Assembly (NCBI GenBank): GCA_016748015.1
Contig: JAAOMT010000029.1
Location: forward strand, 298,896 to 362,895
DNA length: 64,000 bases
Direction: 5' to 3'
DNA from: Geosiphon pyriformis
Taxonomy: Eukaryota > Glomeromycota > Glomeromycetes > Archaeosporales > Geosiphonaceae
Both the position numbers and the translations under genes were made by a program. This document shows, piece by piece, positions 1 through 13,860 of this stretch (position 1 is its first letter; the number at the start of each line of letters is the position of its first letter). The notes beneath the pieces are model-generated. The model ran no database searches. It saw nothing but the letters and a program-made list of their open reading frames with translations, and had not been told where the DNA came from.

Positions 1-1730
1 AGTACATTTAAATGTTAAATTTTTTTCAAACATGGTTTTAAAAAAAGCTATTTTGAATAAACAATTTCATTATTTGGTCTTAAAAGTTTTAAATTCTATT
101 AGTAATTACAGATTTCAATTTAGCTTTGTGTTAAAAAATATGTACAATAAATAAGATATATTTTAATAATTCTTTTTTTATGAAAAAATTATTAAATAAA
201 AAACAGTATTACTTTAACTAAAAGTGTTTTTAATATTAAAAAAACTTAATTTTAAAAATTTTATGTTTATTTAATCTATATTAATGATTAAATACTTGAA
301 TAATTATGTATTTAATAATATTAATTTAATTTAATTGCATATTTTATGCTCTAATAACTTGTGATTTTAGTATAATTTATAAAAACTTAATAAAAACCAA
401 TCTAATTAATATTAATATTTTTATAAATAAATCTTTAATAAATTTGAATTTTTTTATATAACCAATAGTACTTTAATATTTTTTAAGAATTTGGGTTTAA
501 ACATTAATATAGAAATATATAATCTAATTTTATTTATAATAACTAAATTATAAATAATTGTTTTAGTTTTGAAATACATTTAATATTTAATAATATTATA
601 ATAAACATAAATAATTAGACTGTTTTAAATATTTGTGTCTTAAAAACTTGTTTTTTTTTATTAGATTTTTAGATTTATTGTTAATTAAAAAAGCAATATA
701 TAATAAATATTATAAAAAAAATTAAAAGTTATTTAAACCAAGATTAAGAGTTATTTAATTATTTTATTAGTTTAGTAATATTGTTATCTTTTTTATTTTT
801 TGTTTTAGTATTAAAAAATATATAAAAACTAATATAATAGTAGTTTTTATTAATATTAAATATTTATTATATTTAAAGTAATTAGTTATTATTAAAAATT
901 TAGTTTTAATACAAATATTATTAATTAAAAAATATAAATTGAATATATTTTTTTTTAGTTTAGCATTTTGACTTATATATAACTGCTAAATATATAAACA
1001 AATATTTTGTTAATTTGTATTTATACATTATAAAAATTATTTATAAAAGATTACTAATTATTATTAAAAAATATTTATAAAATAAATTATATTTTAATAT
1101 TTTGTATTTTTATTATAATAAAATAAAACTTTTTAATTATATGTTTATATATAATATAAATTTAAATATTTATAAAAATTTGTTAATTGTTCATATTATT
1201 TATTAAATTTTTCTAATTTATATATATGTCTTATTATTTTTAATATTTTAAATACTGCTTTTTAGTAAAATTAATATTAAATTATATATGATTTATATAA
1301 AAAATTTATTTTTAAGAAATAATTTTGTAAAGTATTTACAGTTTTAATATTGTTAAAAAAACAGTTTTTAAGTTAATTATTTTTATATATAATTTAGTAA
1401 TTAAATATTATGATAAAATTTAATTATATAAAAAATTAATATAAATAAATTTAATTTAATATACAATAATAATTTAATGCTTTTTGCTATTAGTAATTTG
1501 TTATTAAATAAAATAATTTAATTATTTGATATAATTAAAATTTTTGGCATAAGTTTTAAAACATATATATATTGTTTGTTTTATTTAAATCTAAATAATA
1601 ATATTACTATTAAAATAAATATATAGTATAATTTTAATTAATTCAAGTAATTAATTATATATAATAAATATATAAATTATATTAAGTTTAAAATACTTAA
1701 TTATTAAATTATATTAAATAATAATTAGAC
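1..1730 (+). mobile_element. LINE relic, 3' part (RT end to 3' UTR), heavily decayed
   Basis: This is the 3' portion of a LINE that begins left of the window. Reading from base 5, the translation gives NMVLKKAILNKQFHYLVL, which lines up with the post-RT segment of the younger LINE at 35998-42745. Bases about 1010-1145 align frame by frame with that element's C-terminal CCHC region, but the Cys codons are lost. Bases about 1610-1730 match the 3' UTR of the neighbouring copy (8510-8620). Between these anchors almost every Gln or Trp codon reads as a stop and the sequence is nearly all A and T, so no product is possible. This is probably the oldest layer of the window; the 3' edge is approximate to about 20 bp. 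Confidence 0.75.
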
Positions 1731-2050
1731 TTTATATATTAAAAAAAAATTATTAAGTTTATATAAATATTTTTATGTTTTTATATTTTAATTAAAATTT
1801 AATTATTTTTGGTTTTTGTATTTATTATTTATTATAAAAAATTATTATAATTTTAATATATTATAAAAATTATATTGATTTAAATAAATAATATTTTTAA
1901 AACTAATTAAAAAAATCTTTTTTCTTTCTTATATTCAAATATTTATTAAAAAGTACTTATTTTATAAAGAAGTTTTTAATTATTTAGTATGATAAATCCA
2001 AATTTTTTCTATTTAACTATAAGACTATTGTTGATTCTAATGTAACTGTT

Positions 2051-3834
2051 ATGAAAAAATCTGTTAAAAATTATGGTTTTGACAATAATAGCAAACAAAT
2101 TTTTCTTAGAAAAAAAAGAAAAAGTAATATTTTAAAAAACAATAACAAAATAGTTTTTATTAAGGCTTTAACTGATTATTTTTAGAATTTTAAGACTGGT
2201 AATATTACTAAATTTGATAGTATTAATATAGAAAAAAAAATTTTGGTAGAAGAAATCAGTGTTAATTATGATAAAAAACACATTTTTAATGAAAAAAATT
2301 TCAACTAAATGCCAAAAAATTCACAAGTTAAAACCAAAAAAGCTTTAAGTACATCTCTAAGGAAAATAAACTTCTTAAATAATAATAATAATAATAATGA
2401 TATCTTGTTGGATATTTCACCAAATTTCTTTCTTTCTTTAAAAAATCTGGTTTCTGTTTCTGTTAAGAAATCTTTTGCTTTAAATATTGGTTTGAATAAT
2501 ATTGTTGAAAAGTTTTTTCAAGAAAAACTTATGGTAATAAGAAAATTATTTTCAAAAATCAATGGTTTTAAAGGGGCTTTTATTCTTTTAAAATTTGCTG
2601 AAATTATTAGAATTGTATTTATTTTTGAATCAAGCTTGGTACTGATGACTATTTTGACAAAAACTAAGGATATTACTGTAAACACCAATCTCAAAAAATC
2701 AATTATACATTTAAATTAAACTGTGGTAATAAAAAAGATTCTAATCAAAATATTGGCTAATGTTGTATGTGCTGTACTATCCAAATTTGATAAAATCAAG
2801 TCAATCAAAATACAATTAATAGAGCTGTAACAAAAAGTTGTGGTTGAATTTGGTTATTTAAATCAAACCAATTTAGTTATAGCAATATAATCTGTCTTAA
2901 TTAGAAAGAATATAGTGTGTGTAATCAGAGTTGATACAAACAAAAAATTATGAAATACAAAGAACAAAAATAAGATACTGCTTTATACATTACCAGTAGA
3001 AACAAATACTTATAATATTTGGAATTTTATTGGTTTTATAGGTAGAAAAACATGTGTTATAAATTATTATCCAATCACATATGTTTGAATTAGGTATACA
3101 GTAGTCTGTTTTAATTTTGTTAAATTATTAAAAATCATTATAAAAACCACACTAGTGCTAAAAAACACCAATTTGCATTGGTTATGTCTGAGTTTGGTTA
3201 AGTATGCCAAGTACAAAAATTTAGATTATATATTATTGGACTGCATTATTAGTAAAAAAGTGTTTTTTGGTAGTTTAATTATAGAAGCTTATCAAAAACA
3301 GATAAAAGCAGACTGGCAAACATCTATGTCAAACATTTGGCACTTATTACTTGATTTGTCTTTTTTGGTAGTATTTTTTGGACTAAAATAGATAGTAGAA
3401 CATCTTTTTTTCTTCTTTCTATGCAAAATAGTTCTGTGAAATTTGGGTTTTTTTCGAAAATAAAACCTATTCTACTTGTGTCTAATGAATTAAATATTAG
3501 GTTTGCTGCTCTTAAGCACAGTTTTACTAGTCTTATAAGACAAGTTAATAAGTTGGCTGAGAAGTTAGACAAACTTAAGCCAATAGTTTCTTAGTCTAGC
3601 CTTAAAAATCAGTCATTAATAACCTCTTTATTACAAAATTAAAAGATAGATACAGTAATAAGTAAAAGTTCAGGTTTGGCCACTTGTAATAAAACTATAG
3701 TAAGAGCAACATTTTTAGACTTTTTGGTAGTGTATAAATTAAAAAACAATTTAAAATGTCTTTTAGATACAATTTTAGGCCTCTTAGCCAAGATAGACAA
3801 ATTTGGTTTGGTTTTGAAATTTTTTTTACCTTAA
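2051..3834 (+). pseudogene. LINE ORF1 (nucleic-acid-binding protein), decayed
   Basis: ORF1 of LINE copy 1, aligned along its length to the intact 595-aa ORF1 at 40815-42602. The start ATG at 2051 corresponds to the intact start. The longest surviving open piece (2309-2719) matches the segment after the acidic N-terminus, including KSFALNIGLNNI. The zinc-knuckle region around 3197-3260 has lost Cys and His ligands (for example Cys codons read as Tyr). The length is 4 nt short of the intact ORF, so small indels are present as well as stops. The ORF1 stop and the ORF2 start keep the overlap arrangement (TAATA where the younger copy has TAATG). Confidence 0.75.
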
Positions 3835-6800
3835 TAACCAGTTTTGTTTGGAAAATTGCTACATGTAATATTAAGAACATAAACAATTTGACAAAACAAA
3901 AAGATATTATTAAGTAGCATAGAAAATTTGGCAATTTGATTTTTATTGTAACTAAAACAAAATTAAAAAAACAAATTAGACTTTGGATTAAAAACAAATT
4001 TGTAAACTTGAAAATGTTTGTATCTGATTTGAACACCAGTTATTTGGGTTTAGAAGTGGTAATAATAATAGATAAACTCTTTGTTCAATATGTGTATAAG
4101 ATCTCTAAAATTACTGGTTATCTTCTCTCACTTCAAGTGTTGTTTAGCAAAAATGTTTTAATAATTATTCTGGGTCTTTATACAAATGTTTTTGCTAAAA
4201 TATAATTTAATTAAGCTGATAAGATGAATTTGTGTATTGTCAAGGCAATCAACATGAGTTTTTATGTGGTTTTAGAAGATGACTTCAATAAAAATAGAGC
4301 AAAGCAATATACAAGCTTAAAAAAATATTTTGATTTGGGTTTGTACAATTCTATGTTAAGCATTAAAATAGTTAATTTTCCAACATGAAGTAATTTAAAA
4401 AACATTAAAAAGATTATTAATTATATTTTTGTTAGTAAACATCTTTTAACAACAGTAGTTAAGTAAAAAATTAGTAGTGTTTCTAATTTTTTCAATACTA
4501 ATTATTTAATTATTGTGGTTTTATTTGGTTTAAACAGTCTTTTGGATGTAAATTTAAATACTATTCAAAAACATTCCAATAGAAATTAATAGAAATTTGG
4601 TTTTAAGAATGCTAATTCATCAAAATAAACTTAATTTAAGAAATATTCATCAATTAGAATATCTTAATTATATTATAAGTTTCAGAATACAAAGGAAAAA
4701 AGCAATTTAAATACAATATAAGATCTTGTAAAATTGATCATTGTTAGATCAGCAGACAAAATATTTTCCATAAATTGGTTCAAGGATTTCAATGATTTTA
4801 AAAACAAACAGTTTTTTAAGTACTATAAATTCTGGTTTTGAGAGTAGCTAAAGCTTTTACTTTCAGAAATATTGCTAAGTTTGATTATTTTAGACAAGTT
4901 TAGTTAAGATTAAATATTAATAGTTTAAGTGGTTTGTTTTTTCTAGTTAAATATAAAACTAAGAATAAAGAAGTTCTTTTGTATTTGTCAAAATTTAAAA
5001 AAAATATTGAAGATCCAAGTATTAGAAATTTAAGACTAAAAAGGCAGTTAATATTAAAAGCATAATTAATAAAAGAATAAAAAATTTTAGTTCTAATAAG
5101 GACAGCATAATCAAAAGTATTTTAGAGTAAATATTTCAAAATGTGATTCTAAATTATCTGGTAATTGGAGAAAAATTGGTTTTGGAATTAGATGAAATAA
5201 AACACAAGATTGATAAAATTATAGAAAATTGAACAAAAAAACATAAAGTTTTTTTAGTTTTGCTTAATTCATGGACTTGTTAATATACAATTTTGGCATA
5301 TATAAATAAAAATATTTTCTTTAGTGTGATGAGTGCTATTAGCAAAATAGATTTGATTTCAGTAATTAACAACCTGCTTAATGACAAAGCTGCTAGTTTA
5401 TTTAACATAACTAATAAACTTTAGAAAAATTATAATAATGTGATAGTAGATTGTTTTTTGGTTTTATTAAATACTTGTCTAATTCTTAGAGACATTTTTG
5501 TTTTTTAGAAAAGTGTGTGAGTTTTAATCATCTTCTAAGTTATATAATTAAGATGGAGTTTTAATTAATATATGGCCCATTGTATTAATTAAAACTGCCA
5601 GAAAGATCTTTGTCCAAAATTCTGTTAGATTATATTTTATCTGTCTGTAACAAGTTTAATGTTCTCTATGATAACAATTTCTCAGTTTTAAAAAATACTT
5701 CAATTCAATTTTCAATATTTGCTGTTGGTTTTATTATAAAAAATGTTTTGAAAAAAAAACAAAAACTCTGACTGGTTTTACAAAACATGCATAAAGCTTA
5801 TAACTCAGTTAGATAGTATTATTTAAAAGCTAGTTTAAAATAAGTTAGAATATGTAACAGATTTATTGATTTTTTTGGAAACATACATAAAAACAAAATC
5901 AACAGAGTAATAACAGATTTTGGTTTTTCAAGTAATTACAAAATGCACAATAGACTAGATTAAAATAAAATTTTCTTATCACTTCTTTAAAGAATTTTTT
6001 ATAATTTTTTACTGTGTAAAATAAAGTATTAAGAATATTTGTGTGAATACTAGATTAATACTAATTTTGTGGCTAAAACAAGCAGAATAAAAGTTAGTAG
6101 AAAGAAAACTTTTTTCTTTGCAACTGGTGCTTTTATGAATAACACAATTTGAATAGGAAATAGTTAGACTTTAATGTAATATATTTTGCACTTAACTAAT
6201 CAGTTTTTTAAAATTAATAATATTTCCATTAACAATAAAAAAACAGTTGTGATCCTTATTAACCAGAAAGTTGTATCTCCTTTATTACATATTGGCAGTC
6301 AATCTATTTTTATTGCCAAGCATAAGAAATCTTACAAATATCTAGAAATTTTTTTGTTAACAGAAAGTATATTTAAGCTGAGTTTTATTAAGATATATTC
6401 AGACATCAGATTTTTTTCAAACATAATTCTTAAGAAAACTCTATTAAATAAGCAAGTTTTTTACTTAGTTTTAGTAGTTTTATAGCCTATTATTAGTTAC
6501 TAGATACAATTTAGTTTTGTGTCTAAGAGTATGTGTCAAAAGTAGAATGTTATAATTAAGAAAAGACTTAAATCAAAAATTAATTTGCTAAAAAACTTTC
6601 TCAATAAGACTTTGTATTATCTATTATTATATGAACTTAAATTATTTAAGCAGCTTTAGGCTAAAAACAAAGTGGCTTTGTTAATTTGGTTCTCTAATAT
6701 AGCAAAGATTTTTGATAATTTATTTGTGTATTAATTTCTGTATTTACAAATTGTAGACTGGGCACCAAGAAATCTATTACAATTTCTTGTCAAGTTGAAA

Positions 6801-8513
6801 GTCTATCTCATAAACAATTTTTTGGCAAACATGGCAAGAATTTTTTTAAATAACAATATTTTTTTGGAAAATAAGTTACTTTGTGTATTTTGATCTTTTA
6901 ATTATTTTTCTATGTTGGAAATTTTGAATGACTCATATTACTTTAATGTAACTTGCTCTTTAAAATATTTTAGTATTGTTTTTAGTAATAAATTATTAGA
7001 CAAACATGATTTTATTATGAATTGAAAAACTTTTTGTCATTGGAAAATACTGAATTTAAAAAGCTCTATACCAATATAATTTGTAAAAGCTGCTAATTAT
7101 ATGAACAACTTTTTTGTTAACCTTGTTGAATACAGTTCTGATCTTAATAGTTTAGAATTTTATAGCTTAAATAAATTCTTAGATGTTTAAAAGCATTTAT
7201 ATGAATTTTGGGTAGGAGAAATTGACATTTATATCAATAGTTCTCTGTATAATCTAGGTATTATTAATGTAACAAGTAAAATAACTGTGTATTTTTCTAA
7301 GATCAGAATAGATTTTGGTGTAAAAGTTTCTAATTTGCTATCATTAAAATTATTAAAATTACAGACTATTGCTCTAGCTTTAAAATATGTCTCTTTATTA
7401 TGTTTAGTTATTTTATATACAGACAGCCAAGCTATCATAAATGTATGTATATTAGAGCTTACACTGCTTATGTCTGATTTTCGAAATAAATGCTAAATTA
7501 AAAAATATTATATGATTAATTTAATTAGATCTAAAGATATTTTTGTTAAGTAAGTAAAGATTAAAAATTATTTAAAAAATGCTAATAATAATAAAGCTGA
7601 TGATCTTATAAACATTATAGTATAGTCTTGTATTTTTTTACTTACTAATATACATAAAAATTTTATTTTGACAAATAAATCAGTTGTTTTGGGCAATACT
7701 TAATATTTTGTCTGCAATATATATTAGATAATTAATTATGTTCAATAGAAAATAAATTTAAGTATAGGGATTTTATAGAACTCTTTTATTTAAACTATTG
7801 ATTAACACTATACTGTTTTAATATGGCATCTTAATTTTCATATGCTTTCTAATTATATTAGCAGACTTTTAGCAGCTCTTCACATATATTTAATAAAAAC
7901 AGTTCATAGAAAATTGTCAATTGTAGTTAAGAAAAGACTTTATAATATAGAATATTCAGATATGTTGTGTCTGTTTTGTAGTAATATTATATTATTTGAT
8001 TATGTTTTTATCTGTCCAAAAAACACTTCAGCATGTTCTGAAATTTTGTTAGATTATGTCAAATTGTGGACTTCTTTAATAAAATTTTGCTTTTTATTAA
8101 TTTCTTTAATGTTATGTACTTTTTTATTAAAAATATCAAATATTAGTATTTATGAAATTTTATATAAAGAATTTGTTTTTAAGAATTGGATAAGTAAAAT
8201 TGTTTTTAGGATTGAGAATAAAAAAAATATTATGGTGATGATGGCTGATTTTGTTTGGTATTTAGTTAATGTATATTATAATAAATTATGGAATTTTAGG
8301 TTTAAGTATAGAATTAATATAAAAAAAAGTAATTTAATAAAGAATACAAAAATTCTGTCTAAGATATATAGTGATTTGTCTGGATTTTTTTTGTTTAAAA
8401 TAATTTGTATATTTGAGATTATTGAATTGTTTGCTGTTAATTTTAGATTTCACAAGATCTATTTGTTTTTTTTGGGTTTAAATAATAAGTTAGAGGTTAA
8501 TATAAATGTATAG
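3834..8513 (+). pseudogene. LINE ORF2 (APE endonuclease, RT, RNase H, CCHC), decayed
   Basis: About 4.68 kb, nearly equal to the 4.69-kb ORF2 of the young LINE. Recognisable blocks are the endonuclease near 3850-4520 (DDFNKNRA at the GDFN motif, near 4275), the RT around 5200-6250, the post-RT segment 6186-6485, the RNase H area about 7200-7640, and the C-terminal module 7842-8513, which is still open for 223 codons. In that module CLFCSNIILFDYVFIC corresponds to a CX2C...H...C finger, with the His now Tyr. Dozens of stops arise from Gln and Trp codons. It cannot be functional. The long C-terminal frame is a survivor rather than a separate gene. Confidence 0.8.
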
Positions 8514-8620
8514 TATGATTTTAATTGACTTAAATAACCAGTCATATATAGTAAGTACATAAGTTATATTTAGTTTAATATACTTAGTTTGTTTCTGTAT
8601 GTTAAATAATAATTATATTG

Positions 8621-10290
8621 TACTTGTAAAATAATAATAAAAAAATATTATAATAAAAATATTTTTGCTTTTTATAATCTAAAAAAAAATAAGTATTAAA
8701 ATAAATAAAAATTTAATTTTTTTAGTAATTTTAAAAACATTAATAAATATTATATAAATCTATTTTTGAATTTATAATTTGAATATAAAATATTAATTAG
8801 TATTATAATTTATAAAATACATTATATTTTAATTATTTATATATCTTATTGTCTTTAAAATCTGTAAAAAAGTCTTAATAAATTAATTTAAAACTTGTTT
8901 TTATTAATAAAAATATAAGCAATTGAATAATATAATTAATTTTTTTATTAAAATTTGATAATTTATAGTTTTTAAAAAAAATTTATAATATTAGCAATAG
9001 TTATATTAATAATTATTTTGGTTTTTTATTGTAATATTTTTTTATATTATCATAAATATATATTATTATATTATTTATTATTAAATTATTTTTGATATTT
9101 TTTAAATAAGAATAACTAATTTTATGATAAAATAACATATTATAATTTCAATAATAAAAGTTTTCTTATTAGTACATATTTTTTTTAAGATAATAATTTA
9201 AAGTTTATTTATTGTTTTTAGTAAGCTATTAAAAATATATCTTATTTAAATTTAAAAAAAACTTAAAATATTTTATATAATTTAGCAATTTTTTTTTAAA
9301 TTTTTTTTAAGTAATTACAATTATAATTTATTTTTAAGAAATATACTGTTTTTTTATATTTAATTAAATTATTATAATTATAATTTTTTATAATTTTTAT
9401 AATTTTGTAATTTTTTAATACTATATTTAACATAATATAATTGCATATTTTTTTATAATATATATAAAGTTTTATTACTGTATTAATATATATTAAATTT
9501 AAAATAATTTATTATTGTTAATTTAATTATTAAAAAAAATTTAAATATGTTATATTAGTATTTAATAACAATTAATTTGGTATTATAATATTAAAAAATA
9601 AGTTAAATTTATTAATTTGTTACAAATTTTGTTGGAATTTGCTTTTTAAAAACATTAACAATAAATCTGCAAAAAACATTTTTATAATATTTATTTTTGC
9701 TAAAAAAATATTATTAATTTATAAATTTTTTCTTAATATATAAACTTACACTTATATAATTTACTTATTTTTTATTGTTTACTTATTTTTTTTCTTTTTA
9801 AAAAATATAAATAAAATTTAATAATACTTTTTTTTAGATTTTTTTATGATCTGAATTTTTTAATTTTTATTCGAAATTAAAAAAAATAATATAAAAAATT
9901 ATTATCTGTTTTAAAATTTTTATTATTTTATTATTTAAAAACTTAAAACAATTTATTCTAAATAAAAATATATATATTATTTTTTAGTTAAGTTTTTTAG
10001 TTTGGCCAGTTTTAAACTTAATATATAAATAAATAACAAGTCTTTTCTATTTTTAATTTTTGATATATTTAAAGAATTAACAAATTACTTATTAATATAT
10101 TTAAGTTGTTAATAAATTTTTAAATATTTTTTATTATAATATACAAAAATTTTATTGGTAAAAACTTATTTAAAAAACATTTTGGCTAATTAAAAATTAA
10201 AAAATATTGTTTATTTATAAACAATATTAAAATTATTAAATTAGCTATTTGTTATTTAAGTTTAAAAATAATAATTTTAAATCTTTTTCT
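8621..10290 (+). other. AT-rich stretch with no supportable gene
   Basis: About 1.7 kb made almost entirely of A and T runs, with no open frame longer than a few tens of codons on either strand. Weak resemblance to LINE 3' coding sequence can be imagined near 8790-8900, but it is too degraded to claim. I read it as an extremely old repeat relic between two LINE copies. Confidence 0.5.
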
Positions 10291-10361
10291 TGTTAATTTT
10301 CTGACCATAATAAGAGCAAAAGATTTATTGAAGAACTAGTTTTTCTTTTCTTCTTTTTTTT

Positions 10362-12298
10362 TTGCTCTTTTTAGTTATTTTTTCATATATAATTTTTTTT
10401 ATTACAATAAAACTGGCAAGCATGCTTGTTAATGATTTTGGTTTTGGTTTGATTAGTTTGGAGATTTATCTAAGCACCAAAAAAAAACATGTAGAAAGTG
10501 TCTACTTCTACAATGCATCTTATAAAAAACCAAAAAAGCCTGTAGTTAATAGTGTGATTGACTTGTTTGTTGGTTTTTTGAGCCTAAAAGATATTAGTAG
10601 AACTGGCATCAAGCCAATAGTATTTTGGAAAAGTAATATTGATAGTATTGTGAATAATATTAGTGGTTTTTTAGATGTTGAGAATATAAAAAATACAGTT
10701 ACTAAAAAAATGAGTTATACAAATTCAAATACTTTAGTAAACAATAAAAATATAAACAAAACCACACCAAAAAAAACTTGCACTTAAATATATGTATTGA
10801 ATTACTCTTTAAAAGCACTTTTATTTATTAATATAAGCAATAATAATGATAGTCTAATGTTTCTGTTTCTTAAGTTAGTTGGCTCTAAGCAGTTATTATT
10901 ACTCAGATTATGTGTTTTGGAAAAGCAAAACTTTGAGCCTGTTAAATTGTTTATATTAGATGTTGAGCTGTTTGTTGTGCTTAACAAAACTAATAGTGAT
11001 AAGTTAATTACTATAAAAAAAATCTTCTATTATATGGATGATTTTAGAAGAATTTTTACTTTCTCAAAATTTTTTAAGATAATTAGATCTTTTTTTATAT
11101 TTGAATCAAATTTAAAAAAAGCAAAAATATTGACAGTTAGTAAAAAAATTCTGGTTAATAATAACATTTGAAAACCAAACAATCATACAAATTAGAAAGT
11201 AATTATCAAAAAAACTTCTGTAAATTTTTCTAAATTGGCAGTGAATTTGGTTTTTTTTAAATTTGGCAATATTATTTCAATTAAAATACAGCTAATTGGT
11301 CTTTGGCAAAAGGCCTTAGTTAAGTTTAAATCATTAAATATTGTTAACTCAATTGTTTTTAACTAGTTAGTTCTTATAAGAAAAAATTCTATGTACATAG
11401 TTTTGGTAATTAATAATAAACAGTTGTAAATATTCAAGAATTTTTATTAGGCTTTGCTATATACTTTGTCAGTTAGCACTACTGCTTATAATCTTTCTGA
11501 TTTACTAGAATTATATGATGAAAAGATTTGTTTTATTGGCCATAATCCAAATTCATATATGTATAACAGATGTATTGTAATTTGTTTTGCTGATAAAGCT
11601 TCTAAAAAAGTTGCTATTAGTTTTATGCTGGTTTTTAAAAGTGTGAATTTGTGCTGAATTAGTCTTTTTTTGGCTCACTGTACTTAATGCACTTATTTTA
11701 GTTATGCTTCTAGTGTGTATTTAGTGAGTGGAAATTTAGATAATCATAATAAATAGTTGTTTATCTTTTAAAATCAAATTTGTCTAGCAAACATATATAA
11801 AAAAAGCAGACACCAATCATTCATTTTATTTTATTTGGTAAAAAGACTTAGGTACAGATTGCTAATAATTCCACTTCTTGTGTAGTATCTTTGGTTTTTT
11901 CTAGTATTGGTTTATTTTTGAATGTTAAACCACTCTCACTGGTTTTTTTGAACACAAATAATAAGTTTATTATTTTTAAATACAGTTTTATCAGCTTTGC
12001 AGAGCAAGTTAACAAGCTGGCTAAGAGATTGGATACATTTAAGCTAATGATTTCTTAGTCTAATCATGAATGTTAGCCATTGGTAACCCTTTTATTACAG
12101 AATGAAGGAATGAATATAGTAATAAGTAAGAATTTAGGTGTATTCACTTATAGTGAGATTGTTGTAAAAGCAGTGTTTTTAAATTTATTGGTGGTTTCTA
12201 AATTAAAAGACAGCTTAATAAGTCTTTCAGATATAGTTATAGATCTTTTAACTAAAGTTGACAATCTTGTTTTGGAATTAAAGTCTTATTCTTTTTAA
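10362..12298 (+). pseudogene. LINE ORF1, divergent subfamily, decayed
   Basis: ORF1 of LINE copy 2. The open N-terminal 141 codons (10362-10787) contain a basic KKKHVESVYF and KKPKKP segment that has no counterpart in the ORF1 at 40815-42602. Downstream (10797-11171) PVKLFILDVEL and IKKIFYYMDDF match the RKSFALNIGL / RKLFSGINGF block of the other subfamily, so the two ORF1 proteins are homologous only from that point on. The next region (11454-11657) matches the RALLYTLPMGTTAH block. The C-terminal piece 12080-12298 ends at a TAA directly before ORF2. Broken by several transitions. The true start is uncertain, and 10362 is only the start of the longest frame. Confidence 0.7.
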
Positions 12299-12975
12299 TA
12301 ACAAGTCTAATTGGAAGATTATTATATGTAACATTTAAAGCCTTAATGTTTCTATCAAACAAAATAATGTTGTTTGTTGGCATATAGAATTGGAAAATAT
12401 GATTTTGATCATTACAGAAACTAAATTAAAATCTAATATTAAGTCATAGATCATAAATAAGTTTGATAAAGTTTGAATTTTTACTTTTGGTTTAGATGTT
12501 GGTTTTTTTGGTGTAAGTATTGCCATAATTATAAACAGTTTTTTGGCTTGTTATGTTTCTAAGATAGATAAAATTCTAGGTTATTTAATTTCCATATAAC
12601 TCTTGTTTAAAGGCAAGTTTTTGGTTACTATTTTGGGTTTATATGTTAGGACATTTGCTAGTATATGGTTTAATTAGACTTCTATTATTAACTCCATTAT
12701 TTCTAAAGCAATCAATTCTAGCTTTTTCATGGTTTTAGGTAAAGATTTTAATAAAAATAGGTCCAAAAAGAGTGTAAGTTTCAAGTTTTGTTTGAATTTG
12801 GGTTTGGTTAATGTTTTTAATAAGTATTTTTTGGGTAAAACTTCTATTTGGAATATTTTTAAAGGTGTTGAAAAAGTGTTAAATTTTATATTTGTAAATA
12901 AGAATCTGGTATCTGTAGTTATAAGTTATAAAGTTAATATTATGTTGGAATTTTTTAATACTGATCATAAAGCAG

Positions 12976-13860
12976 TGTTACAGATAATTATTTGGGGTCT
13001 CAAATCAAATAACAAATCCATAACTTGGTGCTCAATATCTTGACAATGCTGATGATACTGGTACATTGGTTGTATCTGAAGGTTTTAGAGTTGAGTCCTT
13101 TATATAATAAACAAAAATTCAATGATGATGTAGTTGGTTGGTGAGTTGTGTTCCCAATTTCTGTTTTCAGCTTGGTGGTTGGTTTATTCTGGTAGTTGTG
13201 CTCTTCTGGTAAGCTATCTGTTAATATATATATAATTTTACCCTTATTTCTGGGTTTTTTACCAGGCTATCTGTAACATCAATTACTCAGTACTTTAATT
13301 CTTAATCAGTTAGTATATGACAGTAAAAATCAAAAAAATAAAAAAATAAAAGAAAATAAAAAAATGAGCCAAGACAATGTGCATGTTAGTATCTCATCAA
13401 TAGCTGTGATCAAGAGCTATTGTTCCAGTGTGGTTAGGTATCAATTACTATCAACATAAAGTGTTGATAGTGGAGAGTGGATTTGAATAGTAAATGATTT
13501 ATTTATTTAATATTTGTGAATAAAAGATTTCTAACTAAAGAATTCTTATCTTTCTACTTCTAATACTACTGCTATATATACATAATTGATGTTCTATGAG
13601 ATCGCTTACATTCCCGAGCAATGTGCTATAATTTCTTGAACAATGCTCACATTGCTGAATGATGTGCCCTAATTTTCTAATATCACTTTATATTGCTAAG
13701 CAATGTGCCGTGTTTTCTGATATTGCTCCACATTGCTAAGTAATGTGCTGTGATTTCTATCATTGCTCTATATTGTTGAACAATGTGCTCATGTGCTACA
13801 TACTATTCACTCATTGGTCTACTATTCTCTCTATATCTGTTTTTCTTTTTATGAGTAATA
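12976..13860 (-). repeat. Solo LTR of gypsy family 1 inside LINE copy 2
   Basis: An 885-bp LTR in reverse orientation. On the + strand it starts TGTTACAG and ends ATGAGTAATA, the same ends as the LTRs at 18142, 46241 and 54515. No internal retrotransposon sequence adjoins it, and the LINE endonuclease frame resumes on the far side, so it is a solo LTR left by LTR-LTR recombination. The flanks read GCAG (left) and GCAA (right), compatible with a 4-bp target duplication carrying one G-to-A change. The central part (about 13610-13800) consists of degenerate repeats built on palindromic ATTGCTNAGCAAT-like cores. Confidence 0.85.
13572..13584 (-). promoter_or_regulatory. Conserved LTR TATA-like box
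   Basis: Reverse complement TATGTATATATAG, followed by a conserved A/G-rich GCATTAGAA stretch. The identical motif occurs at the same place in the LTRs of gypsy A, B and B'. Conservation in otherwise diverging LTRs suggests the element's core promoter; function is inferred. Confidence 0.5.

Larger units (their letters stand above)
1912..8620 (+). mobile_element. Full-length decayed non-LTR retrotransposon (LINE copy 1)
   Basis: A complete LINE in the order 5' UTR, ORF1, ORF2 (endonuclease, RT, RNase H, CCHC finger), 3' UTR. It is about 6.7 kb, the same length as the better preserved copy at 35998-42745. The 5' edge is set where similarity to that copy begins (a T/C-rich start near 1915). The 3' edge is set at the TTAAATAATAA tail near 8610, which parallels the TTAAATAAATAAAT tail of the younger copy. 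Coding potential is destroyed by C-to-T and G-to-A changes and a few indels. CpG is almost absent (single examples near 3453 and 7481). No target-site duplication could be called in the AT-rich flanks. Confidence 0.85.

Noticed and set aside
7842-8513. 223-codon frame as an independent membrane-like protein gene
   Set aside because: It aligns along its whole length with the C-terminal module of LINE ORF2; the hydrophobic look comes from AT drift to Phe, Leu and Ile codons.
1-10290. Extremely AT-rich DNA as a Mollicutes-type endobacterium or mitochondrial segment
   Set aside because: No bacterial or mitochondrial genes, and long stretches align with LINE ORF1/ORF2 of the younger element.
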